Assembly (NCBI GenBank): GCA_003598065.1
Contig: QZKR01000152.1
Coordinates: 62,001 to 126,000, forward strand
Direction of reading: 5' to 3'
DNA length: 64,000 bases
Origin: Myxococcales bacterium
Lineage (GTDB): Bacteria > Myxococcota_A > SURF-8
The notes beneath the pieces were generated by a model. It ran no database searches. It was not told the origin of the DNA and saw only the letters and a program-made list of their open reading frames with translations. Positions 46,866-56,708 of this stretch are shown piece by piece (position 1 is the stretch's first letter; every line of letters begins with the position of its first letter). A program made the position numbers and the translations under genes.

Positions 46866-49800
46866 TTACCAGTTGTATTCGTCGAGCACGCCGTTAGCGC
46901 CAGGCTGTCCGGGGTTCAAGGAGAAACCGCCGAAGCCGCCCGCGCCGCCCTGACCGATGCGGGCGCGGATCGTCAGGAAGGTATTGTTGCGCGTCTGGTA
47001 GTTCGGCGTGGCCGAGCCGTAGTTGTGGACGTAGACGCCGTAGACGTTGCCGCCGCATCCGCCGCCGCCGCCGCCGCCGTGGCCGCCGCGGCTGCCCGAG
47101 CCGCCGGAACCGCCGTTGGGCGCGCAGAACAGGCTCTGGATGCCGCCCAGGCCGTTAGGACCGCCAGGACCGCCCGCGCCGCCCGCGCCGCCCGAGCCGC
47201 CATCGCCGCCGTCGCCGCCACGGCCAAGCAGGATGACGTTGTTGCGCAGATCGGGTTGAGCGTTCGCCGATCCCGGCGCATTGGTGAAGATGATCAACAC
47301 GGCGAAGGAAAGGCCGCCGGATTGGGCGGGATTGCCGAAAGTTCCGGCGCAGCCGCCCGAGCCGCCGCCGCCGCCGCTGCCGCCGAACTGGTCGGCCAAA
47401 TTACAGTTATTGGTGGCATTGACGCCGCCGCCCGAGCCGCCGCCGCCGCCGCCGCGTCCATGCGTGCCGTTTTGACCCTGCTGGGCCGCGCCGACGACCC
47501 ACAGGCCATTGACGAGGCTGCCGATATTCGTGCAGCCTGCGCCGCCCGCGCCGTCCTGGGCCGGGAGAGCGGCGTTGACGCCCATATTGCCGGCGCTGTC
47601 CTGCGGCGGATCGTTGTTGTCAGGCACGTTGCAGGGCGAACAGCCGCTCGGAGATTCGACGGAGAGATAACCGCCCGCTCCACCCCCTCCGCCGCCGTTA
47701 TTACCCACCGTACCGGACGTCATCGGGTCGGCCGGGCTATTGCCGGAACCGCAATAGCCTCCTCCTCCCGCGCCGCCGGAAACATTGACTTGAGACTGTC
47801 CGGCGATTTGACATGTCAACTGACCCGCTCCACCGCCGGCATTCGTACCCGAACACTGGCGCGTCGAACCGCCGGCGAATTTGGCGTTCAGGCCGGTAAT
47901 GCCGGCTACGCCGTCCGTACCGGACAGACCATTCTGACCTCGCTGGCCAAAGCCCGCCTGGCCGCCGCTGATCGTGTTGTTCTTGATGACGAGAGCGTTG
48001 TTGCAGTCCTTTAGGTAAAGAGCATAAGTCGATTCCGCCCAGTTGTCGGCCTCCACTCCTACGATCTCGAAGCCTGATACTTCCGTCGCCGTGGTGATGT
48101 TGAAGCCCGTCACCGCTCCGAAAGTATCGCTGTAGTCCGGGTTCTGGCCCTCGATCGTCGTGCGGTTGAGGGAAGTGTCACGGGTGCGGAACGTCGCCGA
48201 GTAGCCGCCGAAGAGGTTGACGCCGGCGACAAGCTCGACGTTCTCCTGGTAACGCTCACCGGTCATAAGCACGTAGGCTTTGCCGGCGCTCACGGCCACG
48301 TCGATGCCGTCCTCGATGGTGTTCACCGGATTGGCGTAAGTTCCAGTGCCGGCCGGGAAGGGATTGCCGTCCTTGGACACGTAGACGGCGTTGCTTTGGG
48401 CCACCGTCTCGCCGACGAGGCCGTCCGCGCCGTCGCAGTTGCGGTCCCAGCCGTTGTCGTCGGGAAGGTCTTCCGTTCCGCCGTAGAGGCATTCGCAGCC
48501 ATCCACGAGATTGTCGTTGTAATCGCGGTAGTCCGTCGCACAGGCCAGCCCGCACTGGTAGGGGTTGGCCGGATTGCCCGTGTTCTGGCAGATGCCGACC
48601 GTATGCAAATCCGGCGGCACGGTGCAGTTCTGGCAGGTCAGGCCGCAGCAGGTGACCTCGTTGTTCGGCAGGCAGCAGAGGCTCTTGTTTGCCTCCGTAC
48701 ACTGGGTGATGCCGTTGTTTTTGCGATAGTAGGGATCGCAGGTCCAGTCGCAGCCGCCGTTGATGCAGGTCGCACGGCCATGGTCCGGATCGACGCAGGT
48801 GTTGCAGTTGGACCCGCAATGATCCGCGTCGGCATTGGCGAAGCATGTCGTTTGATCGCCCGGACACAGGTGGTTACCCGGCGTGCAGCGCGGCACACAG
48901 GCGTTGTTGAGGCAATCCGCGTAGCCGTCGGTCCCTTGCACTTCGCAGGTCGTGCAGCCCAGCGGGTAGTTGCACTCCACGCAGGTCGAGCCGCAGTGCT
49001 CGCCGTCGGAGTCGAGGAAGCATTCATCGAAGCCCGGCGAACAGAGATGCGCGCCGGTCGGGCAGGACTTGCCGCAGACGCCGTTGAGGCAGGTGTCGTC
49101 GCCGTTGAGCGGCGCGGCGCAGTCCGCACAGCTCGCGCCGCAGTGGTCCGGGTCGGCGTTGGAGTAACAGGTGCTGCCTGCCGGACAGAGATGGTAGCCG
49201 GAAAAGCACGTCTTCTGGCAGGCGTTGTTGATGCACTCCGCGTAGCCAACCGTGCCGATCGGGTCGCAGCTCGGGCAGCCGGCCGGCTCGGGGCAGTCCG
49301 TGCAGGACGCGCCGCAATAATCCGGATCGTCGTTGGCGCGGCAGGTTTGGTCGGGCGGCGCGCCGCAGACATGCGTGCTGCCGGGGCACGAGGACGTGCA
49401 GGCCCCGTTGAGGCACTGCGCCGTACCGCCGGCCGGGGCCGTGCAGGCGACGCATTCGTTCGTCTCGTCGCCGCAGTGGGTCGGATCGGCGTTGCTGAAA
49501 CACTGCCAGTCCTGCGCGCCCGGCCCCACCTTGCAAAGGTGCCAGTTGGGCAGGCAGGAATACTGGCACGCGCCGTTGACGCACTGGGCCATGCCGTCCA
49601 CCGGCGCGGCGCAGGGCTGACAGTCATCGCCGCAATGGGCCGCGTCGGAGTTGGCGTAGCAGTACCACTGGCCGCCGACAGAGCAGGCATGGTTGCCGGC
49701 ATTGCAGGAGATCTGGCAGGCGTTGTTCAGGCAAACCGCCGAACCCGCGCCCTGCGGCTCCGCGCAATCTTCGCAGTTCGCGCCGCAATGGTCTTTGTCG

Positions 49801-52800
49801 GTGTCGGGGTAGCAGGTGTTGGTCGCCGCGCAGTAGTGGTATCCGGCGAAGCATTTCTTCACGCAGGCGTTGTTGCTGCACTCGGCGATGCCGCCGATCG
49901 GCACGGGACAGTCGGTGCAGGAGGGGCCGCAATGGTCGGCGTCGGCGTTGCCGTAGCAGGTATCGTCGCCCGAGCAGTAATGGAACCCGGCGAGACACTG
50001 CTTGTCGCACTGGCCGTTGAGACATACCGCCTGGCCGGCGCCCAGCGGCGCCGGGCAGTCCGTGCAGGCCGCGCCGCAATGGTCCGCGTCGTCGTTGGCG
50101 TGACAGGTGTTGTCGCCGGAGCAGTAATGGAATCCGGCGATACACTGCTTGTCGCATTGGCCGTTGACGCACACGGCCTGGCCGGCGCCCAGCGGAGCCG
50201 CGCAGTCCGTGCAGGCCGCGCCGCAGTGGTCCGCGTCGCCGTTGGCGTAGCAGTTGCCGTCGGCGCAGAGGTGGTTGCCGTCGTTGCAGACTCTGGCGCA
50301 TGCGCCGTTGAGGCATTCGGCGTGCCCGGCGCCCTGCGGTTCGGGGCAATCCGAGCAGGCCGCGCCGCAGTGGTCCGCGTCGTTGTTCGGATAACAGGTG
50401 TCGCCGCAGAGGTGGTAGCCGCTCGGACATTGAACATCGCAAACGTTGTTGACGCACGCCGCCGTGCCGCCGGTGGGTGCGGTGCAGGGCTGGCAGGTCG
50501 GGCCGCAATGCGTCGGATCGTCGAGCGCCACGCAGAGATAGGACCCCGGCCCGCCGCAGAGCCGCATGTTGGCCGGGCAGGTCGGCTGGCAGGCGCCGTT
50601 GACGCATTGGGCGAAGCCGCCGGCCGGCACCTCGCAAGTCAAGCAGTTCGGACCGCACTTGGCGGGGTCGTTGTTGCGTTCGCAGGACTGGTTGGGAGCC
50701 GCGCCGCAGAGATGGCGGTCGGCCGGACAGCGCGGCTCGCAGGTTCCACCCACGCAGAAGGCGCTGCCGCCCGCCGGGACCGTGCACTCCACGCAAGCAT
50801 CCCCGCAGTAACGGAAATCGTTATCGGTGCGGCAGGCGTAGTCGGCCTGGCCGGGCGCGCCGCAGATGTGCGTGTCGGCCGGACAGGCGGCGTCGCACTG
50901 GCCGTTGATGCAGGCCGCCGCGCCGCCCAGCGGCACCGGGCAGGTGAGGCAGGCCGCGCCGCAGTGCTTGATGTCGGTGTCCGCTTCGCAGGAGGTGATG
51001 TTGCCCTGCGTATCGCGGCAGGGGTGGAAACCGTTTTCGGCGTCGCACAGCAAGGCGCAGCTTCCGCCGACGCAGTACGGCGTGGAATTGGGCAGCGTCG
51101 GGCAGGCCGCGCACAGCGGGCCGCAGTGATCGACGTCGCTGTTGGGCACGCAGGTTTCGCCCTGGCCGGCGATGTTGCAGAGGTGATAGCCCTCGTCGCA
51201 CATCTTCGCGCACGCCCCGTTCAGGCAGGCGGCGATGCCGCCGATCGGGCGCAGACAGGTCTGGCAGTCGGGGCCGCAATGCGTGACATCGTCGTTGTTG
51301 TAGCACTTCTGGTCGGCGCAGATGTGCATGCCGTCGTAGCAGGAACGCTTGCAGTAGAAGGAGCCGCCCGATTCATCCTGGGCGCATTCCGCGAAGCCGC
51401 CCTGCGGCACGGGGCAGACGTTGCAGTTGCCGCCGCAGTGGCTGGGGTCGTTGTTGCGGTAGCAGCGGCCGTCGGCGCACATGTGAAAGCCCTGGTTGCA
51501 TATGGAGGTGCATGCGCCGTTCAGACAATTGACGGAGCCGTTGTCGAGGGTCCCGCAGCTGATGCACGCAGGCCCGCAGCGCGTCGAGTCGCTGTCGGCG
51601 TAGCACTGGCCGTCGGCGCAACGATGGAAACCGGGGTTGCACTCCGGCACGCAGACGCCGCTGATGCAGTAAGCGGTGCCGTTGACGGGCTGGCTGCACT
51701 GGGTGCAGGCGTTGCCGCAATGCGTGGAATCCGTATCGCGGAAGCAATTGCCGTCGGAGCAGAAGTGGTGCGCCGGGTTGCAGTAGGTTTCGCACTCGCC
51801 GCCGACGCAGAGCGCATAGCCGTTGGCCGGGACGGCGCAGGTGACGCAGGCGTCGCCGCAGGCGGTGACGCTGTCGTCGGCGTAACAGTTGCCATCCGAA
51901 CAGAGGTGGAAATTGTCGTCGCAAACGGACCGGCAGACGTTGCCGACGCAGAGCGCTTCGCCGTTGGCCGGCACGGGGCAGACCTCGCAGTTGACGCCGC
52001 AGTGGCCGGGATCGTTCGCCGGATAGCAGTCGTTGCCGCAGCGGTGGTAGCTCTCGTTGCAGTTCGGCCGGCACTGTCCGCCCACGCAAAGCGCTTCGCC
52101 GTTCTGGGGCACGGGGCAGGCGAGGCAGGCCGCGCCGCAATGGAGAATGTCCGCGTCGGGGTAGCAGACGCCGTTGCAGACATGCTGCCCTTGAGGGCAT
52201 TGCGGCTTGCACTGGTCGCCGAGACAGAGCACGGAGCCGCCGACCGGCGCCTGGCACGTCACGCATTGGGGACCGCAGTGCGTGATGTCGTTGACCGAGT
52301 AGCAATTGCCATCGGGGCAGACGTGATTGCCTTGATCGCAGACGGTCAGGCACTGCCCGCCCACGCAGTAGGCCGCGCCGCTCTCGGGAACCGGGCAGGA
52401 GATGCAATCGGGACCGCAATTGTCGATGTCGTCGTCGAAATAGCAGGCATATTCGCCCAGCAGCGGGTCGTCCAGGCAGATGTGCATGCCGGCGTCGCAA
52501 AGGAAAACGCACTCGTCGTTGAGGCAGGCGACCTCGGCGTTCTCGGGCGGAGGCGGGCAAACGATGCAATCCGGACCGCAGCAGTCCGGCTGGCCCTGCT
52601 GGCGGCATTCATCCTCGTACTCGATATAGCCCGGATCGCAGGTGAAATCGCAGTCGTAGGTCTGCGTCGCTTCGCTGTATGCACACTGCGTTTCGGAAAA
52701 GCTCGGCTGCGGGCAGGGTTCGCAACGCTCGCCGCAGGTTTCGATCGAGTCTTCGCGCACGCAAACGCCGTTGCAACGATGGAGGCCGGATTCGCAGCCC

Positions 52801-55307
52801 GAACCGGAGGCGACCAGGTTGACGATGTAGCCGTTCAGATAACGGCGGTCGTTGGAGCGGATGGTGATCTGGCCGTCAAGATCCGGATCGTAGTCGGGCG
52901 GCGAGAAGACCACCGTGAACGCGAATTCGAACTGCGCCCGCGCGCGCGGGTCCAGAAGCAGCGGGAACTGCACGTCGCCGAGGTCGATCCGATAACCGTT
53001 GGCTTCGGAGGCGGGCGTCAGCGCGATCTGGTCGATGACCAGCGTGCCGGCGCCGGAGTTGGTGAGGATAAAGACCTCCGTTTTCTCTTCGCCCACATCG
53101 ACGGAGCCGAAATCCACCGGATTTTCCGGCGGGACGCGCGCCAGTTGCGGATCCACCGGATCGCCGGTGAGGGTGAACACCGGGTCCGGATAGTCGTCAT
53201 CGTCGGTGTGGAAGGTCAGATGCTGCGTCTCCAGGCCCGGCGGCGTACTTAAGGCCGGCGTGTAGCGCAAGGTCAGCGCATGCGTGGCTCCCGGCTGAAT
53301 GGCCACGTCGTCCGTCGGCAGGGCGAGGAAGTTCGAGAGCGGCGCGGAATCGAGGCGGATCGCCGTGATTTGCAGCGGATAGAAACCGGTGTTGCGCAAA
53401 AGCAGCGTGCGCGACTCGGTGTCGCCCACCACCACCTGCCCGAAGTCGAAGGCATCGCCCGGCGGCTCCCAGGTCAGATGCGGCAGGACTCCCCGGCCGG
53501 TGACCGGCAGGGGCAGGTCGCCCTCGCCGGTGTTGACACGGACCAGGGCTTCGCCGCTGTCGGCGACCTCGTCGGTCGGCGAGAAGCGGAAGGCCACCGA
53601 CGACGCCTGATCGGGCTGGAGCGTGAGCGGCAGGCGGCCAGGGTCGGCCAGGCCATATTCTTCCATGCCCGCGCCGAAATCGATCGCCAGAATCTCCACC
53701 TGGTCGTCGCCGTCGTTGTACAGCACGACGTCGAGATCCTTGAACGCGCCGACGCGCACGTCGCCGAAATCCAAAAACGGCGGCACGGCGCGCAGGTCGG
53801 AGAGAATGCCGCGCCCATCGACGCGCACGGCCCGGTTCGGGTCCTCGTAGGAGTTGGTTTCGACGACGAGCGTGGTGGCGTTGTTTTCTTCGGCCGCGGG
53901 GGTATAGGTGACGGCGAACTCGACGCTCTGCCCCGCCTCCAGGGCCGCGCCGATGGCCGTCGCCGCGTCGAGACCGAACGTGGCGTCCTGCGGCGCGCCG
54001 AGACGAATGTCGAGGATCGACAACGGCGCGCGGCCGACGTTGGAAAGCATGATCCGCCGCGACTCGGTGCGTCCGATCGAGGCCAGACCGAAATGGATGT
54101 CGCCCACCGGCGTCATTTCCAAGAGCGGAATGACGCCCTCGCCCAAGAGCTGGACGAGGTGTTCGCGCGTTTCGGCGCCGGGCAGCGCCTCGACGATGAC
54201 CACGGTTTCCGTGTGCGCCTCGAGCGTCATCGGATGGTAGAGAACCTGGAAAACAAAAGCGTTGGCTTCGCCGGGACCGACAAGCACCGGGAATTGATCC
54301 GCTTCGAGCGCCACTTCGAAATTCGGGTCGGCCTCGGCGGCAAGATGAATCGATCTGATTTCGAGGACGCGGTTGGAATCTTCGTCCAACGGCATATTGG
54401 CGATCTTGATCTCTCCTTCGGCCGGGGGCGCCGTGAGCGACGTCGGTCCGAAATCGATTTCGGAAGGCTCGATGACGATGTTGGCTTCGCCCTTGTAATC
54501 GCTGGAGAGACGCACCTCGACCGTGTTGGTCTCGGCGTCGTTGGAGGTGACGATGACTTTGCCGAACTGCCGCCCCGGCTTGGTCGGCAGAAGCTGAATG
54601 GAGATCGGCAGCTTGTCGCCCGGCGCAAGCTCCGTGGCCTGCTGCGGCGCGTTCAGCAGCTTGTAGTCGGGATCGGAGGAGCCGTCGAGAATGATGCTGT
54701 AAACCATCAACGATTCGGTTCCGGAAGAGATGATCCGGAGTTCGCGCACCGTGGGGGTATTCAGGATCGCCGAACCGAAGCTGATTTCGTCGGGAATGTT
54801 GATTTGCGGACCGTAAACGTCGGGAATGTCGCCGTCGCCGTGATCGCCGTCGAGATCGACGGCCCAGCAGTATCCGTCGCGACAGATGGCGCCGGCCGGG
54901 CAATCGTCGCTTGTCGTGCAGGGATAGACCTCATCCACCTGTCTGCAGACGCCTTCGCGGCACTCGAACCCGATCGGGCATTCGCCGTCCTTGCAGGCGA
55001 AGCCTTCGGTCGGATAGCAAATATTGTCGTCGCCGCAAAAATAGCCGAGCGGACAGTCCTCGTCCTCGTGGCAGGTGATCACGGCGTCGATGTCGATGTC
55101 GCCGTCATTGGGGTTGACGCATTGGTTATCGACGCAATAGAACCCCTTGGGGCAATCTTCCGGCCCGACGCAGGTGCGGATGATGCCGCCATCGTCTGTA
55201 TCGGCGCTTGGTTGTGATCCGGCCTGGCCTTCATCGTCGCAAGCAATACTTCCTATAGCCATAAGCACGGTTATGGCAATCCACACCGCCTGACGGAAGG
55301 TAGACAT
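46866..55307 (-). CDS. Giant Cys-repeat surface lipoprotein with anchor-D, β-helix and Gly-rich regions
   Basis: 2813 aa. A signal peptide with possible lipobox S-I-A-C (Cys23) is followed by four short Cys motifs of the type C-P-x-G-x-x-C (about 35-150) and a D-G-D linker. Six choice-of-anchor-D/HYDIN-like β domains follow (about 165-835; each opens with P..idFG...vg). Next are about 26-28 modules (about 836-2270) of the pattern C-x-G-x-C-x3-C-x2-G-x-H-x-C-x-D-G-x-C-Y-x-N-x-D-x2-H-C-G-x2-C. A DUF1565-like β-helix part (about 2275-2455; YVSKDGNPFPAGTGTYANPVNTIEDGIDVA) and a strongly Gly-rich C-terminus complete it. Probably a long cell-surface protein; no catalytic domain is seen. It shares design with the lipoprotein at 1825-8253 but has different modules. 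Confidence 0.9.
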   Translation of the reverse strand: MSTFRQAVWIAITVLMAIGSIACDDEGQAGSQPSADTDDGGIIRTCVGPEDCPKGFYCVDNQCVNPNDGDIDIDAVITCHEDEDCPLGYFCGDDNICYPTEGFACKDGECPIGFECREGVCRQVDEVYPCTTSDDCPAGAICRDGYCWAVDLDGDHGDGDIPDVYGPQINIPDEISFGSAILNTPTVRELRIISSGTESLMVYSIILDGSSDPDYKLLNAPQQATELAPGDKLPISIQLLPTKPGRQFGKVIVTSNDAETNTVEVRLSSDYKGEANIVIEPSEIDFGPTSLTAPPAEGEIKIANMPLDEDSNRVLEIRSIHLAAEADPNFEVALEADQFPVLVGPGEANAFVFQVLYHPMTLEAHTETVVIVEALPGAETREHLVQLLGEGVIPLLEMTPVGDIHFGLASIGRTESRRIMLSNVGRAPLSILDIRLGAPQDATFGLDAATAIGAALEAGQSVEFAVTYTPAAEENNATTLVVETNSYEDPNRAVRVDGRGILSDLRAVPPFLDFGDVRVGAFKDLDVVLYNDGDDQVEILAIDFGAGMEEYGLADPGRLPLTLQPDQASSVAFRFSPTDEVADSGEALVRVNTGEGDLPLPVTGRGVLPHLTWEPPGDAFDFGQVVVGDTESRTLLLRNTGFYPLQITAIRLDSAPLSNFLALPTDDVAIQPGATHALTLRYTPALSTPPGLETQHLTFHTDDDDYPDPVFTLTGDPVDPQLARVPPENPVDFGSVDVGEEKTEVFILTNSGAGTLVIDQIALTPASEANGYRIDLGDVQFPLLLDPRARAQFEFAFTVVFSPPDYDPDLDGQITIRSNDRRYLNGYIVNLVASGSGCESGLHRCNGVCVREDSIETCGERCEPCPQPSFSETQCAYSEATQTYDCDFTCDPGYIEYEDECRQQGQPDCCGPDCIVCPPPPENAEVACLNDECVFLCDAGMHICLDDPLLGEYACYFDDDIDNCGPDCISCPVPESGAAYCVGGQCLTVCDQGNHVCPDGNCYSVNDITHCGPQCVTCQAPVGGSVLCLGDQCKPQCPQGQHVCNGVCYPDADILHCGAACLACPVPQNGEALCVGGQCRPNCNESYHRCGNDCYPANDPGHCGVNCEVCPVPANGEALCVGNVCRSVCDDNFHLCSDGNCYADDSVTACGDACVTCAVPANGYALCVGGECETYCNPAHHFCSDGNCFRDTDSTHCGNACTQCSQPVNGTAYCISGVCVPECNPGFHRCADGQCYADSDSTRCGPACISCGTLDNGSVNCLNGACTSICNQGFHMCADGRCYRNNDPSHCGGNCNVCPVPQGGFAECAQDESGGSFYCKRSCYDGMHICADQKCYNNDDVTHCGPDCQTCLRPIGGIAACLNGACAKMCDEGYHLCNIAGQGETCVPNSDVDHCGPLCAACPTLPNSTPYCVGGSCALLCDAENGFHPCRDTQGNITSCEADTDIKHCGAACLTCPVPLGGAAACINGQCDAACPADTHICGAPGQADYACRTDNDFRYCGDACVECTVPAGGSAFCVGGTCEPRCPADRHLCGAAPNQSCERNNDPAKCGPNCLTCEVPAGGFAQCVNGACQPTCPANMRLCGGPGSYLCVALDDPTHCGPTCQPCTAPTGGTAACVNNVCDVQCPSGYHLCGDTCYPNNDADHCGAACSDCPEPQGAGHAECLNGACARVCNDGNHLCADGNCYANGDADHCGAACTDCAAPLGAGQAVCVNGQCDKQCIAGFHYCSGDNTCHANDDADHCGAACTDCPAPLGAGQAVCLNGQCDKQCLAGFHYCSGDDTCYGNADADHCGPSCTDCPVPIGGIAECSNNACVKKCFAGYHYCAATNTCYPDTDKDHCGANCEDCAEPQGAGSAVCLNNACQISCNAGNHACSVGGQWYCYANSDAAHCGDDCQPCAAPVDGMAQCVNGACQYSCLPNWHLCKVGPGAQDWQCFSNADPTHCGDETNECVACTAPAGGTAQCLNGACTSSCPGSTHVCGAPPDQTCRANDDPDYCGASCTDCPEPAGCPSCDPIGTVGYAECINNACQKTCFSGYHLCPAGSTCYSNADPDHCGASCADCAAPLNGDDTCLNGVCGKSCPTGAHLCSPGFDECFLDSDGEHCGSTCVECNYPLGCTTCEVQGTDGYADCLNNACVPRCTPGNHLCPGDQTTCFANADADHCGSNCNTCVDPDHGRATCINGGCDWTCDPYYRKNNGITQCTEANKSLCCLPNNEVTCCGLTCQNCTVPPDLHTVGICQNTGNPANPYQCGLACATDYRDYNDNLVDGCECLYGGTEDLPDDNGWDRNCDGADGLVGETVAQSNAVYVSKDGNPFPAGTGTYANPVNTIEDGIDVAVSAGKAYVLMTGERYQENVELVAGVNLFGGYSATFRTRDTSLNRTTIEGQNPDYSDTFGAVTGFNITTATEVSGFEIVGVEADNWAESTYALYLKDCNNALVIKNNTISGGQAGFGQRGQNGLSGTDGVAGITGLNAKFAGGSTRQCSGTNAGGGAGQLTCQIAGQSQVNVSGGAGGGGYCGSGNSPADPMTSGTVGNNGGGGGGAGGYLSVESPSGCSPCNVPDNNDPPQDSAGNMGVNAALPAQDGAGGAGCTNIGSLVNGLWVVGAAQQGQNGTHGRGGGGGGSGGGVNATNNCNLADQFGGSGGGGGSGGCAGTFGNPAQSGGLSFAVLIIFTNAPGSANAQPDLRNNVILLGRGGDGGDGGSGGAGGAGGPGGPNGLGGIQSLFCAPNGGSGGSGSRGGHGGGGGGGCGGNVYGVYVHNYGSATPNYQTRNNTFLTIRARIGQGGAGGFGGFSLNPGQPGANGVLDEYNW
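48500..52800 (-). repeat. Coding array of about 26-28 H-C-G-x2-C modules
   Basis: Modules of roughly 48-55 residues, each with about eight Cys, repeat across the middle of the giant protein. Typical anchors are N-G-x-C, G-x-H-x-C, D-x2-H-C-G and a closing C-x2-C-x2-P. Boundaries are approximate. Confidence 0.8.
49954..50247 (-). repeat. Two adjacent 147-bp near-identical repeats (recent duplication)
   Basis: Units 49954-50100 and 50101-50247 encode 49 residues each and differ at only a modest number of bases, with the same ADHCGAACTDC, PLGAGQAVC and GFHYCSGD stretches. They are far more alike than other modules of the array, pointing to recent unequal recombination. Confidence 0.8.
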
Positions 55308-55717
55308 CGAATTTTCCTTTCCTAAACGAGACCGAACTCGCTGATGCCGGTTAACACACGACCAGTGATAAACCTGAAATTACAATGCCAGGAATGCCGT
55401 CCAGGCCATCCCTATGGTTATAGTTTTATCCAAAATTGAGGATACCCGGTGTCAGGTTTTGTGTCAATGCGAAACGTCGGTCACATCCAGAAGACCAGGC
55501 ACACCTCAATCGCCCTCTCTTGGCGTTCTCGATTCCAGATCGGCAATTGATGGAAATTGTTTAGCAAAATCTTCATTTCGCCCTGACGTAAGTGTAGTAA
55601 AGAGAGCTTGACCAAGACAGATATTTCATGATAAATTCACCCACGCATCCAAGGGCGGCGTCTAACGACAAAAAGGGCTTGATATTCAACCTTTCGGCTA
55701 ATAAGGGAGGCGACGAT
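55308..55717. other. Divergent intergenic region, lower GC, no gene
   Basis: About 410 bp between the giant surface-protein gene (minus) and the Cys-rich exported protein gene (plus). It is more AT-rich than its surroundings. Apart from the plus-strand promoter listed separately I see no convincing minus-strand promoter hexamers and no RNA gene. Confidence 0.4.
55608..55635 (+). promoter_or_regulatory. Possible σ70-type promoter of the Cys-rich exported protein
   Basis: TTGACC (55608-55613), 16-base spacer, GATAAA (55630-55635). The leader would be about 75 nt and ends in GGGAGG before the ATG at 55718. Confidence 0.45.
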
Positions 55718-56629
55718 ATGAAAGCGCGCGTGGTTCTTTGGGTGGCGGGCATCCTTGCCATCAGTGCTGTGGCCTGGGCGGAAACCTACACCTGCGAGAA
55801 CGAGTTCGGCTCCTGCGAGATCGATGAGAACGGTGGAAGCTGCACCTGCGCGGGGGGCGTGAGCACTGGTTTCGCGGGTACTGAACCAACAGAAGTTACC
55901 GAAGAAGACTGCTGGAACGCGCTCGCCGACTGCGAAGCGACCGTCCCGACCGATTCCTGCGAAAACGAGAAAGGCGCTTGCGAGATCTACCAAGACTACA
56001 CAAGTTGCGACTGCGCCGATGGCAGCTCCTCTGGCGGCGAAGAGCCGGGCGATGACGGCGAAACCGACCCGGACGAACCGCCTGTCGATGGCGGCGGCAG
56101 CGAGCCCAACCCGGCCGGCCGAATCATGGAAGCGACCTGCGATGCGATTCTGGCCGAGCAATGCCCCAACGACCCGCCGGACCCGGCGGAATCCTGCGAT
56201 ACCGCCGCGTTGGAGCTTTGCAACAACATGGCCGCCTTCGCCGAGGAATGCTGGGAAGAGCGCGTCTGGCCGTATCAGATCGTCACCTGCTGCGACGATT
56301 ACAGCGCGGGCGCGGATCGCCAGGCCGAAATCGACGAGATGTGGAGTTGCCTGGAGACCAACGGTTGCGAAAACGCTGACGAATGCTTCGATTATGCCGG
56401 CGCGGAAACGCAAGAGGACGGCGTCTTAGCCGGCGCTCCGCGGGATGACGATACCAATGCGGACGGTGATTCTCCCGAGGACGGCGATACTGACGACACC
56501 GATGGAGACGCCGACGGCGACGCCACGGCGGAAGAAGACGATTCTTCCTGCAACGCCTTCCCCGCTTCGGCCTGGTCCTTGGCGGCTCTTTTGGCTGGGT
56601 TGACGCTGGCGAGACGTCGTCGCGGCTGA
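55718..56629 (+). CDS. Exported Cys-rich protein with C-terminal sorting tail
   Basis: 303 aa from ATG 55718 (GGGAGG upstream); an earlier in-frame ATG lies before the ribosome site. Signal peptide about 1-21 (AVAWA-E). Two imperfect copies of a C-E-N-E-x-G-x-C-E-I...C-x-C motif (about 24-50 and 82-110), an acidic Gly-rich linker, a helical Cys-rich domain (about 130-230), then a D-G-D-rich linker (about 240-275). The tail reads S-S-C278-N, a hydrophobic stretch and R-R-R-R-G. Such Cys/hydrophobic/Arg tails are recognised by sorting proteases in myxobacteria and relatives (MYXO-CTERM and similar). Function unknown; likely surface anchored. Confidence 0.85.
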   Translation: MKARVVLWVAGILAISAVAWAETYTCENEFGSCEIDENGGSCTCAGGVSTGFAGTEPTEVTEEDCWNALADCEATVPTDSCENEKGACEIYQDYTSCDCADGSSSGGEEPGDDGETDPDEPPVDGGGSEPNPAGRIMEATCDAILAEQCPNDPPDPAESCDTAALELCNNMAAFAEECWEERVWPYQIVTCCDDYSAGADRQAEIDEMWSCLETNGCENADECFDYAGAETQEDGVLAGAPRDDDTNADGDSPEDGDTDDTDGDADGDATAEEDDSSCNAFPASAWSLAALLAGLTLARRRRG

Positions 56630-56647
56630 TCCGCTTCACGAAAAAGC

Positions 56648-56677
56648 AAACCGCCCGGTCGCATGACCGGGCGGTTT
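56648..56677. terminator. Bidirectional Rho-independent terminator
   Basis: Perfect 13-bp stem (AAACCGCCCGGTC and GACCGGGCGGTTT) with loop GCAT. The plus side continues TGTTT and the minus side TGCTTTTT. It serves both the Cys-rich protein gene and the convergent gpmI. Confidence 0.92.
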
Positions 56678-56708
56678 TGTTTAATCTCCTGTTTTTCCAA
56701 AATCTCGA

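Noticed and set aside
48396-53252. About 1600-codon plus-strand frame opposite the giant surface protein
   Set aside because: Ala/Val/Arg-rich out-of-frame reading of the Cys repeats, with no start signal.
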